A DNA stretch of 64,000 nt, taken from NCBI GenBank assembly GCA_963978895.1, contig OZ022241.1:15442356-15506355 (forward strand). The letters run 5' to 3'. Below are positions 29,311-64,000 of the stretch, one piece after another. Both the position numbers and the translations under genes were made by a program. Source of the DNA: Erpobdella octoculata (Eukaryota > Annelida > Clitellata > Hirudinida > Erpobdellidae). The notes below the pieces were generated by a model. The model was not told the origin of the DNA. It ran no database searches and worked only from the letters and a program-made list of their open reading frames with translations. Positions within the stretch are counted from its first letter, which is position 1. Each line of letters begins with the position of its first letter.

Positions 29311-30279
29311 CGAAAGTAAAACAATGGCGCAGCATTTTAAAACAATTAAAATTCACACCATAACAAGTAAATTAAAAACGAATTTTTAAAACCCAATGCT
29401 TTTATATGTAATTAAAACACAAATTTTGCAATTAATTTTTTCTTATATTACTCTTTTATTTTATATTAAAGTCGAAATATCTTAATTATATCGAAATATC
29501 GAAATTAATTAAAATTAACTAAATTAATTGACTTATTGTAAAACTAATAATTGAATATTGCATTGTCTTCTATTTTGAGCATGTATGCAAAATTTGAAAA
29601 AAATCTATCATCAGGAAGTGACTCAAAAATTGATTGCAAGATTTGAAACAGACAGAGAAACAAACAGACAGACAGAGAAACAGAGACGACGAGTTAATAA
29701 AAGCATTGGTAAAAACACATCCCATAATGTCATTATATCAGAAAACAATACGGCGCGATTTCAGTGCAAACTTCTTCACTAGGTTGTTAAGATTCATTTT
29801 AAGAGTAATGAGATCTTTCTCGAAAGCTAGTAGGACCAGTTAGACCTTACGCTCATGGCCCACTGATCGACGATAAAGTCCCAGAATGCGCATGAGTGGA
29901 AAAACTGCTCTCGCGCTTAGAAGTCGACACACTGATGGGGCACGCTCTGGTAGACTGCTGGTAAACATTTGGAAGCGCGTCCCGGTGCTACACCTGCAGC
30001 ATTGCAATTGTTGCATCTTGGAGTGAACAATTCGGCTGTAGTTTGCTACGCACAGTCACATTAAAATAGGCAGTTTGCTAGTGCGTGCTATCTGGTCGAG
30101 GCAAAAGGACTGAGTGGTTTAAAATATTTTTCAACAAGAAAGTTATGCGATAATGAAACAAGAGATCAACAGCTTGAAACACATACTGGCTGGACTAGTC
30201 AATTTGGTCGTCTATTGCAGCTTGGACTGAATCTAGGACGTTGTAAATGGCAATCTTTGTGAGTTTGCACAGGGTTACT

Positions 30280-30560
30280 TTAGGACCAATAACAGATGAC
30301 CACAGAGCTGGTCAACCAGGTGCTCTGTACTCGTTTGTGCTTTCCCAACACTACTTTGGCATTATCGTTAGACGGAAAACCAGCAGCATCTGCGATTTTA
30401 TCAATAACCAATACTTCTGCAGACCGCATGGCAATAATGCTTTTCTTGGCATTGGAGATCAACTCCTTAGCATGAGACACATTGCACGAATGACCTTGCA
30501 ACAAGGTATTTGCCGGTATTAGCAAGTCCAATATTTTGAAAGTGGCAATTGCAAAAAAAA
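30280..30560 (-). pseudogene. hAT transposase fragment (tentative)
   Basis: About 85 open residues on the minus strand with the pattern ANTLLQGHSCNVSHAKELI...KKSIIAMR, resembling the 'ALQ...DL..A..L...LR' segment of ZMYM/TTF-like hAT transposases. Flanking frames are broken. A weak match, offered because hAT-like ends lie outside it. Confidence 0.4.
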
Positions 30561-30803
30561 ACAGAATTGATCAAATACCAGTTCATGTCAGAACCCTTGC
30601 ATTAGCTTCTATGTGACATGCATTCCATAAGAATCGTCGTAGTTTCTGTGAGTCGTTAAAAATTGTGCTAACAGAACTGGACAGCTATAAAAAACTAGAG
30701 GTACGGGGGTCTGATTGAACTGAGAGGCCTGGCCGAAACTAGAGGAATTTGACAAAAAACAGAGGGCCATGGCCCCGCTGCCCGGTAGCTGGTTATGGCC
30801 CTG

Positions 30804-31127
30804 TCACTGTGTAGGCTAATAAAATGACGAAATGTGTCAATAAATAATTTTAATAAACAGTCATGAAAACTTGTATATGAACTAACAATAGCTATAATTC
30901 AATCGTTTGTTTTTGGCTCAAGCAAATAAGCCTTTTTTGTTTTTTCATAGACTTGACATTTGAAGCTTAAGTACACCTCATTAAAATTTATCTGGATTGG
31001 ATTGCAGAATAAAAAAAAACAATGTCCGGTGCCTTGTTTTTTTCTTCATTTTTTTCTTTTTGTAAACGCTAATAATTAACTTGTAATGTCGTTATTGTTG
31101 CTATTATAAATAACATCAACCTGTCCA
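30804..31127. other. No gene recognised
   Basis: AT-rich spacer between two DNA-transposon candidates. Confidence 0.5.
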
Positions 31128-32245
31128 CAGAGGCGTGGATTCAGGACAATGTTGAGGTGGTGAAGAGAAACTTCAAACAAAAATGACTATCCCAATATAC
31201 ATTTGTATGTTGTATTTTCATGTAAATCATCATATTAGTTAAAAAACAGTTTAAAAAAGTTTAACATTCAGCAGACAAAAAGCGTTTAAATTATGAATGT
31301 CACAAAAGGTATCGACGTTCTTTCATTTCTACAAAATTGTCCACTGAATCATCAAGATCAAATAGACTAAAAGTACTAATAAAAGATTGAAAATAATAGC
31401 AGAGATTTAACTAATTGCCTATTAATCAACAAGTATGATAAATATTGCTTTCATCAACTAATCTAAATACTCAATAGTGTGTGAGCTAATAAAAATAATT
31501 AAAAATGAATTGAAAAAATCTCGGTACGAAAGCTCAAGCAGCCGGGTAGGATAAGAATATGCTAATTTTTCCTCAAGCTAGGACAGATACACGAGTCTAA
31601 ATTTCATACGAATTCGATCGGATGAACCGAAAGCAATCAATCGATTAAATTTCTACAGCCTTCCTTGGCGTTCAATAGCGCTCGGACACGAACTTATTAA
31701 ACAGATAAGTTTTAAACCACCGACGGAAAACAGAGAGAAGTAGATATAGTAAAAGAAGTAGGAAGAGAGTTCCAGAGAAAGGGACAAGAGTAGGAAAAAG
31801 AGCGTTTATGAAAAGAATGCTTAACAGAAAAGATACGAAAGTGGCTAAGAGAAAAAGATTGAAGACCAGACTTAGGAGCGATTTTTATTAAGTTAGTTAA
31901 TAGTTAGGTAAAATGGAGAAGAACAATTTTTAATTTTAAACATTAGTAAGCAAATTTTAAAAATCACTCTTTGTTTAAGAGGAAGCCAGTGAAGAAAAAC
32001 AAGATATGGAGAGATAACTATGTGAAAAGTAAGAAGTGCAAGAAGCTAAGCACTAAAAGATTGAAAAATTTTAGCAGTAGGTAGATTATAAGTAGATATA
32101 ATTCAAAAAGTTTAATAAATACTGTTTTTATCAACTAATCTAAATAATCATTCATGGGTGAGCTAGAAAAGATATATTTTCTATTTGGTGGACAAATCTT
32201 GAGGGGGGCCACGGCCCCCCTCAGCCCCCTCAATACACCCCTCTG
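31128..32245. mobile_element. Non-autonomous hAT-like element
   Basis: Left end CAGAGGCGTGGATTCAGG and right-end complement CAGAGGGGTGTATTGAGG match at 15 of 18 bases. The 8-bp flanks CCTGTCCA (31120-31127) and CCTGTTTA (32246-32253) match at six positions, the two differences being transitions. Length is 1118 bp with no coding content. A related end (CAGAGGCTGATACAG) is at 61223. Confidence 0.72.
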
Positions 32246-32253
32246 CCTGTTTA

Positions 32254-33612
32254 CCAAAAGCATTTTCGATTTAGTCCCAGATTTTTTTCTTGCCATGGGG
32301 TACGTTCGTTCAACTCTAGCTCCAAGCCGCAATAGCTAATACACGTGTTGAAGTCACTGAGTTTATAAAAAGCAGCAGTCCAGTGCTGGCAGTATTCATC
32401 TTCTGAAAAATAGAGTGCAATCATTATTAGCAAGACCAAGGTCTCAAGGTCATTATAAATTCTTCACTTAGGTATCTGTAAAGTCTTTAAGACTTGATTG
32501 CTCTTCCGAAAATGCCAAATTCTTGAACTATCTTCCCGTTTGTGCAGTATTTACTTACCTATTACATATGCCTAAATTTGAAACTAAAAAGAATTTTAAA
32601 CCTAGATAATAAAGTAAAATTTTTCCTGTTTTTTTCAACTATCAACTTTTTCAACTTGATTTTCAAATTCTAGGATCACTGCGAAGGCTGTAGATGTGAA
32701 TCAAATAAAGCAAAAAATCACACGTATTTTTACTTTAACATAACGCACAAATCACTTCCCCCTATTATTTAGAAACCTGAATCATAAAAAAAATTTCCCA
32801 TACATCCTGCTCCACCCTAATATACACCCATATATTGTTTTTTGTAATGGGAAGATAAACTTAACACGGAAAATGAAATTAAACTAACTAAAACTGACTA
32901 AAAGAAATTGATTATTTGCGTGCTCCATAAAAAAGGGTGTAGCCTACAGAAACATAAAATTCAAAATCCAAATTGCTTTAATACATGTTATAAAAATTTT
33001 TGCAATAATTTAATTTTTACTTTTAACACTACCAAAATCTAAATAATAGTTGAGCATTAAAAAAAAGTACTTGTAGGCTTTAATTTTAGAAATGTATTGC
33101 ACGCTGTCGAGTATGAATATCAGACCGATTAAATTAAGATAGCTGGTTTACTTTTTTCGCTGGCTACTTGAGTTTTTGTGTCTGCTTTTTTGAGTCTTAG
33201 CTTATAATTATAAAGATTTATCGTTATATTATGTTAGGTGAGACGATGTTTTCTAGCTGTTTTCTGTGTTTCTGTACGGCTGATTCATTTGTTTTTCCCT
33301 TTCCTGTTGTCTTTTTCTTTTTTCTCTTCATTTTTAATTTTTACGAAAAAAACTTTTCAGCAAAATAGTTTATCAAAGCAGAATATAAAATCTATCCTAT
33401 GTCCTAATAACACAGAAATTCATCATTTTTAATTTAACAGTTTTTTCAATTCTATAAAAACAATTTGTTATTATTAAGAATTATCATTGCTTTGTCTTAT
33501 TCACATTACTTTTACTACCTATATTGGGACCCTTTCTACAAACTTATTACTGTGATTTTTTGTAATATAATTCTTAAGTACTTATTTTTTTTTTAGTTTT
33601 CTGATAAAGACA
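32254..33612. other. FE65 upstream region; nothing specific assigned
   Basis: AT-rich. Presumably holds the promoter and any 5' untranslated exon of the FE65 gene, but no element could be identified with confidence. Open frames here are short and unconvincing. Confidence 0.45.
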
Positions 33613-41346
<7,734 letters not shown>

Positions 41347-42457
41347 TATGATGTCGGTGTTGGTGCATTATTGATATTAGAGATGGGAATCAAACCATAT
41401 TTTGAGAGCTCGGTTTGGTGGTTGTAATCGGATAACGCCAAAACAATTATTTCTTCTTTTTTAGTGCATTTAGAAGTAAAAGTGTATTTTTAAAAAGTTT
41501 TTTATCTATTTTTTTTATGTTACTAACTTTTACAGATCTGGCTTGTTTTATTAGTCCTTTTGCAAACTTATTATTACTCATCATTTCAATCTTATAATTT
41601 GAGGACATGACCAAAGGGTTAAACAACCAAAACACTCTCGAAAAAGCTAAAATTAAAGATATACAACAACGATATATAAAACAGCAGGCAGCACTTTTTT
41701 AGCATTTTATTTCGCACCTTTTATGAACTGAATAATTTCAAACAAACAACAAAAATGCTAACACAACAACAACACTCTTATAAAAACTGAATTAAGAAAA
41801 AAGAATTATAGTAGCAATGAAACTGTTGTGTGTAGACTTTTAAAGATACTAAACACAACAAACAATATTTTTCAATTCAAAACTATTTCAGTACTGATAG
41901 GGAAACTTAACATTCAGGTTTGGTAAAAAGTATGGTTCAAGTTCGATGTTTTTGGTTTGATTCCCATCTCTAATTAATATGTTAAACGTACTGTTGACTT
42001 TGTACCAGGTGGGATGAATGAATGAATGAGTGGGTGGGGTGAATGAATGGTTTACGATTTTCATTTGTTTCTTCTTCATTTTGAATGCACTTTTCAAGCA
42101 CTGACTAATTTTTTTTGTCCTACTTTGCATGTTTCATTTAATTTTAATTTCAGTTGTTATGGCATGAATATCATTTCAAATTAATTTAAATTTAGTTCAG
42201 CTTGTGGTAGTCATGGTAGCACTGCAGTTGCTCATAACAGACCTGATATATTTGACTAAAAACTTGTCTTTTGTCAATCTAGATTATGAAACTTGCAGGA
42301 CTTACCAGTGAAAAAACTGGTTATCTCATTATTGTTAATTTATTAATGTATGCATATGAATATCAAATAAGATTTTATAGATTATTATTATACAAAAGTA
42401 ATTTTATTAATTTATTATGATACAACAATAAATTGAGTTTAATGATTTATTTCTTAG
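41347..42457. other. FE65 3' region / alternative intron
   Basis: 3' untranslated region of the long isoform, or intron of the isoform ending at 42526. No other gene is seen; the minus-strand open frames are short and AT-driven. Confidence 0.5.
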
Positions 42458-42526
42458 GGTTTACGAGCCAGTCTACAGAATGTGATCAGTCACTTCACAA
42501 GAAGGAGGAGATTGTCTAAGAGTTGA
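42458..42526 (+). CDS. APBB: Alternative last coding exon of FE65
   Basis: Preceded by a good acceptor (TTTATTTCTTAG), in phase 0. Joined directly to the exon ending at 40601 (also phase 0) it gives the tail GLRASLQNVISHFTRRRRLS and ends KS-stop, making a 720-residue protein. This short, basic end resembles the KR-rich tail of vertebrate FE65 more than the longer alternative does. Joining it to the 41002 exon instead would require a donor at 41336 and a different frame. Confidence 0.55.
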   Translation, partial: GLRASLQNVISHFTRRRRLSKS

Positions 42527-44814
42527 TGCCATGAAATGAAGAAGAAAGTGTGTTATGGTGTTGCCATATCATGTGGCTGAGCTGCTTGAAGATGGTGATA
42601 GTAATGTAATGATCTTTATGTTGTCACGATAATTTTGGCGAATAGTTTATTTGTATTAATGCGCTCACGGCCGTTTCTCGATTGGTGCGGAGCCTCGGAT
42701 CTATTTTCTTTACGCTTCTCAACTCTACGTTTAACGACTTGCTTACCAGTAAATCTGTTAGTTTTTTAATTGTACGGTTATAGTGCTACTCTGTGTATAA
42801 TCTGTCTAACCTTGTTTTTTTGCTTGCTTAGTCTGATACGGGTGTGAATAATATTACGTGAATAATATTACGTTATGCCTCAAAATGCACAGGTACCTTT
42901 TAGTTAGAATGACACTTTTTTGTATTGCTTAGATAGGAAGAGGCCTTTTTAGTTTTTAGTTGACATTTTCTCCTTCCAAGAAATCCAGCGATGTTGTGCG
43001 AATGAACATTATTAATTTTGTTTATAATTTGTAATTGTTTATAAGGTTCTGAATTTGACTGTTCTGTTTCTTTCTTTTTTCTTTCTCAATTCTGTCATTC
43101 TGCAATTAGAAGACTGCATGTTGACAGTTTTAATTTAAATTTGATCATGTAAACTTTCAAGTGCATCTGTAAACTAGAAATACTCATTGCAGTTCAAATG
43201 CGTTTCAACAAAAGTCCTAAACATATTACTGCTCTCTAAAGAAATCTTGTACTTTTATTTACTTGTTGTTTTTGAGTTATTTTATATTTTAGTTTATTGT
43301 ACTCATTATATTATTTTGTTTTGTTCTTTTTTTGCTAGACTATCATTTTGAAGTTAAATTTCTTTCAGTACTTTTTGCACAAACGTCACAATCTGATCTT
43401 GATTAATATTATATTGAGTTGCTATGCAATTATGTACTGTGCTTGTATCATTAGCAAAATCATTGTTGTTTTAGTTGCAGTATAAAAGACAATCACTACT
43501 AGTTGTGTATGTTAATGCTATGAGCATTTAATGATCCTGAGTTTGTTATTACTATATGATACATCTTGTATTGCAATTTATTTGTAAATATTTAAAAATG
43601 TATTGTTTTCATTGGTACTTATATAAACTAATTTTTCATGAGTTCTATCAAGAAAATCTATCAATATTTCATTGTAATATATCGTATACCAAGATTGATG
43701 TTATTAAGAGTTTTGTTCATTTTGTATATGATCAGTTAACTAAAGTTTAATATTGTTTATATAGTGTCAAAGGTTCATAAATTATTTTCAAGACTAATTT
43801 TTGTGTTCATATTTGTGGCATAAATTGTTTATAATTTGTTCTGTTGGCATGGTTTCAGTCATTTCCATGTTTTCTTTTTTATATTTAAAGTTGCTAAAAA
43901 CTTATCATAATATATTTTTTTTATTTTCATTAAAAAGCATTTTATATTTATTTGTAATAAAAAAAATGATTTTAGTGATTTTACAATTTTTGACTTTCAA
44001 TTGTTAATTTTCATCACTAGTTCATTTTGCAGATTAATTTTAAATTTTGTTCTATATTCACATGTACTGTGAAAATATAATCATAATTGGACTTATTAGG
44101 TTTTGCTACTGCAGTTTCCATATCGCGCCACCACAATAATCATTTATGTTTTAATTACAAAGCAATCTTAAAATAACTCCAACAGAGGTTTGCATGTGAG
44201 TTTGATGTATATTTTATGGTTTTTATTCTTCTTTTGCTTTCTTTTTTCTTTCTCACACATCTATCATCATGTATTCTCTCTTAATTTATTTCATTCGTTT
44301 ATTTTAATTATCATATCAGTGTTGTCATTGACTGCACTTTGGATTTATGCACTTTTCGACAGTTTGAGTTAAGATGTTAATGCTATTAGTGTTGAATATC
44401 AATAAATGCTTCAGTGCTACACTATGTCGTAGCAGAAAAAATATCAGTTTATTGAAATTTTTTTTTTATTTAGTTTTTTTTAAGTAAGACATTTACTTGG
44501 TCTAGACCAAATCTGTTAACTGTTAATGTGATTGGTGATGTGTTCCACCAATCATTTTAGTGAATTCTTAAGAGAAGTGATGAGAGAGAAAAAACAGATG
44601 CTGGTAATTATTACTATTATTTATTATTATTACAGTAAATTGTTTTTTTATTTCTCTTTTCTTCCCACAAGATAAATATGACACACAAAATTATTGGCTT
44701 GTCTAACTGCAATGAAAGTTATTGCTGGCGTGTTAAGAATTTGGAAGCACTGTGAATATTAGATGTTCTTGTTAATATCATTATCAATTTTTCTTAGATT
44801 TTATTTATCCGAAT

Positions 44815-44946
44815 CACCTGTTATCTATAAATAAAAAATCACCTGTTATCTATAAATAACAAATCACTTGTTATCTATAAATAACAAATCACCTGTTATC
44901 TATAAATAACAAATCACCTGTTATCTATAAATAACAAATCACCTGT
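44815..44946. repeat. 25-bp minisatellite
   Basis: Five to six copies of AATCACCTGTTATCTATAAA plus TAACA, with minor variants. Confidence 0.9.
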
Positions 44947-45713
44947 ACATAACTATTAACATGAATCACTAGATAATTCACCCGCTTGATTGTCATCAAA
45001 ATAAGATTATGTACAAATGGCTTTTGAAGTTCTACTGTATGACATGAATTTCAAATATTAAAAATTTTTAAATAAAAATAAAATGTATTTAATACTATTT
45101 GCCGTGTTATCGTAGATTGAAGAATTCTCAAACCTGTCAACCTGTTATGGTTCAATATTTTTCATTAAAGTTGGATTATATCATTATTTTCAAGGCTCAG
45201 TCTCATGATTAGTTAATTTTTCTTTAAAGAGTATGACTTTTAAAACACGGTTAAAGTGAGAACGATTACATATATTATTTTAAATATGCAGAAACATTTA
45301 AAAACTAATAAAAGGTTTATGTAATGTTTTGTACATTAACGGTTAGCTATGTTTTCAGGCCAGGATTGTCTGAGAATTTATTTTATGCTTACATTTTGTG
45401 TGCCATCTTCAACCATCTACATTCATTTAAACTCATTTGTGTGCCATCTGCATTCATTTAAACTCATTTGTGATTTTTATTTCCAGTTGGGAAGTGTAGA
45501 TTTAATTGTTTTTCAAGTTGTTTTCTTTCATAATCAAGTTTTTTTAAAAGTGCAAACACATACCATATATAAAAACAAATGATGTGACTGTTTATATGTA
45601 ATATAATCAATTATATGGCACAACACAAAAAAGGATTGAGACATTCATGTATATGTTACATAAACAAGCAGATAGGTCAATTATGTATATGTAACATAAA
45701 CAAATTAATGGAA

Positions 45714-45892
<179 letters not shown>

Positions 45893-46438
45893 GACATAAA
45901 ATGGACAAAAATATATATATTTTGAATCACACATTTTCATCTAGCCATTTAACTTTACTTTCCCATTATCGATTGGTCGTGAAATGAATTCCAATGTTGT
46001 GTGATTTTAATGTGTCATCGCTTATTAGGCCCAATTTTGTGTTGTTGTAAAATGTTTATTAGTTGTTTAAATATTAATTAGTTGATTAAGTCTAAACTCT
46101 ATTAAATGCTTTCAGTGCTTTCCAGACGCTTCCACAAATTGTGGAGTTTATTTTTCATCTATCCATCTGGCTAAATCTGTTTAACAATTATTCTTTCATT
46201 TCTTAAATTTAAAAAAAGTTGAACTTTTGATTACATTTGAATTCGATTTAAAAATTTGTTTTAAAATGAGGTTTGAATTTCACTGCATGAAAGTGATTTA
46301 GAAGCTCTACTATGTAAAGAATTAAAAAAAAAAGATTTGTTTTAATATGTGAAGATGAGATTGAAAAATTTCAACAGTTGTAGCATTAACTGTTACATTC
46401 ATTATGAATGATTTTCCTGGCTTTTGTTTGTTCACTAG

Positions 46439-55712
<9,274 letters not shown>

Positions 55713-56165
55713 TTTCAAATATCAAATCAGCTGCAAACAATGAATGAGACGTATGGAAGAAGAGGCATCGTCAAGCATCTTTTAGTCTGGTAGCTATGGA
55801 GACGCGTGTAGCAGAAAGCATTTCATTTCACGATTAAAATGAAGTCTAATGATATTAAAATTTCCTATTTTTTTATTAAATTCTACAAAAATTTAAAATA
55901 TTATTTTAAAAATAAAATTTAATGAAGTTAAATTTAGTTTGGTTTATGAAAAAAATTTACGTTAAGAAACTGGACCGAAGATTTTCTGCAAGGCTGCAGT
56001 GCGCGTCGGCGCTGTTTGTTTAGCGAGTTTGGCTTTCGTGATTTTTATTTCTAAAAGTATTTTCATTTAAACGTTTTGATGTGTTGTTATTTTTGCCAAA
56101 TTTAGATTCTTTGAATTTAGTGACAGATTAAGATCTTCTGCATTTTTATAAAAATCTGCCACAAA
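55713..56165. promoter_or_regulatory. Shared bidirectional promoter region, DCDC1-like / vinculin
   Basis: The two start codons are 453 bp apart and point away from each other. The only GC-richer patches are near 55790-55815 (GGAGACGCGTG) and 55990-56035 (GCAGTGCGCGTCGGCGCTG). No TATA box is at a convincing distance from either ATG. Dual promoter function is inferred from geometry. Confidence 0.65.
55790..55803 (+). promoter_or_regulatory. RFX X-box-like motif
   Basis: GTAGCTATGGAGAC fits 13 of 14 positions of the RYYVYYATRRNRAC X-box consensus bound by RFX factors. It lies 78 bp upstream of the DCDC1-like start codon. X-boxes near start codons mark ciliary genes, and several doublecortin-family proteins are ciliary. 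Confidence 0.45.
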
Positions 56166-62614
<6,449 letters not shown>

Positions 62615-63820
62615 GTTTGCTTGTGTTTTTTTATTTTATTTGCTAAGGACTTGGTGTAAACAAGTTCTGAATCAAGTAGTGATGTTAGAAGGGAAGAAAA
62701 CTTTATTGTGTTGTTTATGGCTGATATTAGATAAGTTGAGGGGACATATATATAAATAAAGGGCAATTGTGCTGATTTGTTTGGCTGTTTTATGATTATA
62801 ATGAAAGAAAAAGAGCCAGGAGGAAGTGATTATTTCCTAATTTTTATTTATTTGATGTTTTCGCTATTAAGAAGAGTTTAGTTGTATACAATTTAAGGAT
62901 AAGGCGTAGATTTTGAAGTATTTGTTTAGTAGATCAAAGTAAAATCAATTATATTATTTGTGGGTTATCTAACTGATATGAAAACAAGGATGCATTTAAT
63001 TAGGATGGTCCTGTTTGGTAATCATCATTGTCATTGAAGTTTACAAACTGTAATTTATGTGCGACATCTGTGAATGAATGAACAAAATTAAACAAAGCCA
63101 TGCTTTAACTCATAAATAAGATCAATCAATTCATCAAAATGAACTTATATAAGGCCTTCTGGTGTGTAGGCTTCTTTTTACACACTTTTACTTAACCTGA
63201 CTTCTGTCTGTCGATCTGTAGTCAAAATTTGCAATCGATTTTAAACTAACTTCCCGATGAGCTAGAGACTTAAAAATTTAATGATACCTCCGAACTGATT
63301 AACAATGCATTCTATCAAATTTTCAGATTGATTGGACAAAATTTAATTAAATAATTATTTGTGATATTTTCGTCAAACTATTTATTCTCTATGCTAATGT
63401 ACTCGTTGTTTATGTAAAAGAATGTGGCCTACACAATCGATTATATAAAAGTGTGTTTTTAAAAAACTTTGTTTTTTGATTCACTTGTTAAAACTCTTAT
63501 ACTAACTTCACTGTCGGTCTTGCTTGCTTACTTGAATGTTTGCAAACCTGAAAGTGAAAATTAGCTAACTTCTTGTCATCCGATCGGGTGAAACTTGAAA
63601 TATAAGCTCACTTCTCAAGGCAATGTTAAAGTTTAAAAATTTAAAAAAAAAATTTGTAATTAAAAATAATAATTATCTATGTTTTAAAACATAAACAAAT
63701 CAAGTACATATATAAATTGAAAAATGTTGTTTTAAAAGGTTTTTTTGCAATAAATTAAAAGCTGGCAAATCCTGAAATATAAGGGATTTGTGAAAAAACC
63801 TTGTTTTTATGGCTTAATAT
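62615..63820. other. Vinculin intron 5; dispersed repeat remnants
   Basis: 63140-63620 contains phrases ('AACTTC..TGTC', 'CTTCTTGTCATCCGATCG') that also occur at 36600-36680 in FE65 intron 6, so a dispersed repeat is shared by the two genes. No coding is recognised. Confidence 0.5.
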
Positions 63821-63957
63821 GAGGAGAATCTTAACATGAGGAAAACTTTAATATGAGGAGAACTATATAAAGAGGAGAACTATAATATGAGGAGAACTAT
63901 AATATGAGGAGAACTTTAATATGAGGAGAACTTTAATATGAGGAGAACCATAATATG
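63821..63957 (+). repeat. 17-bp minisatellite next to a vinculin acceptor
   Basis: About nine copies of AATATGAGGAGAACTTT with small variants. It ends about 40 bp before the acceptor at 64000. Confidence 0.92.
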
Positions 63958-63984
63958 AGAAAAGTATATGGATGAAATATATTT

Positions 63985-64000
63985 TGTTTTTGTTTTTCAG
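63985..64000 (+). other. VCL: Splice acceptor of vinculin exon 6
   Basis: Polypyrimidine tract TTTTGTTTTTGTTTTTCAG ends exactly at the window edge, so the next exon should begin at base 64001. Confidence 0.7.

Larger units (their letters stand above)
27034..30803 (-). mobile_element. Probable hAT element carrying a nested LINE
   Basis: The left end CAGGGCCATAGCCAG matches the complement of the right end CTGGTTATGGCCCTG. A minus-strand fragment that reads like the middle of a hAT transposase lies at about 30280-30560. The 8-bp flanks (AACCCCAC and TCACTGTG) do not match, so the two ends may belong to different copies of one family. The LINE at 27650-29310 lies inside. Confidence 0.45.

Overview
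This window is eukaryotic and comes from the nuclear genome of an animal. All real genes are split by short introns with GT/AG borders, base composition is AT-rich, and the encoded families are metazoan: vinculin, an FE65-type adaptor and a DCDC1-like multi-doublecortin protein. I cannot name the species. An invertebrate with a repeat-rich genome fits best. I see no tRNA, rRNA, CRISPR or prokaryotic feature.

The first 33 kb is mostly mobile DNA and simple repeats. It holds a structurally near-complete but broken autonomous Helitron (10492-15922, minus strand), several non-autonomous Helitrons of two other families (4150-5621, 6308-7521, about 7622-8620, 16075-18488), hAT-type elements (18979-19674, 31128-32245 and a probable one at 27034-30803), a 5'-truncated L2/CR1-like LINE (27650-29310) and a TA-flanked inverted-repeat element (24695-25628). 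Very large microsatellites sit beside or inside these elements, including a perfect 282-copy TCAG array inside one Helitron. One host gene lies in this half: a three-exon gene (22185-23293, plus) for a small secreted or surface protein that I read as a PAN/apple-like module followed by an ILEI/FAM3-type domain.

The right half is gene-rich. An APBB/FE65 orthologue runs left to right (33613-41346, with an alternative last exon at 42458-42526): WW domain plus two PTB domains. A 26-exon, DCDC1-like gene runs right to left (55712-46439), converging with FE65. Vinculin starts at 56166 on the plus strand, head-to-head with the DCDC1-like gene; about 450 bp separates the two start codons and contains an RFX X-box-like motif. 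Only the first five vinculin exons are present; the window stops exactly on the next splice acceptor. Helitron and hAT copies related to those of the left half lie in vinculin introns 3 and 4.

The genes do not form an operon. FE65 is an adaptor of membrane-protein signalling, vinculin links adhesions to actin, and doublecortin proteins bind microtubules. Only the shared promoter region suggests co-regulation. The most unusual signals are a 48-bp tandem duplication of an FE65 splice acceptor, a nested Helitron pair present twice 52 kb apart, and microsatellites that expand inside particular Helitron copies.
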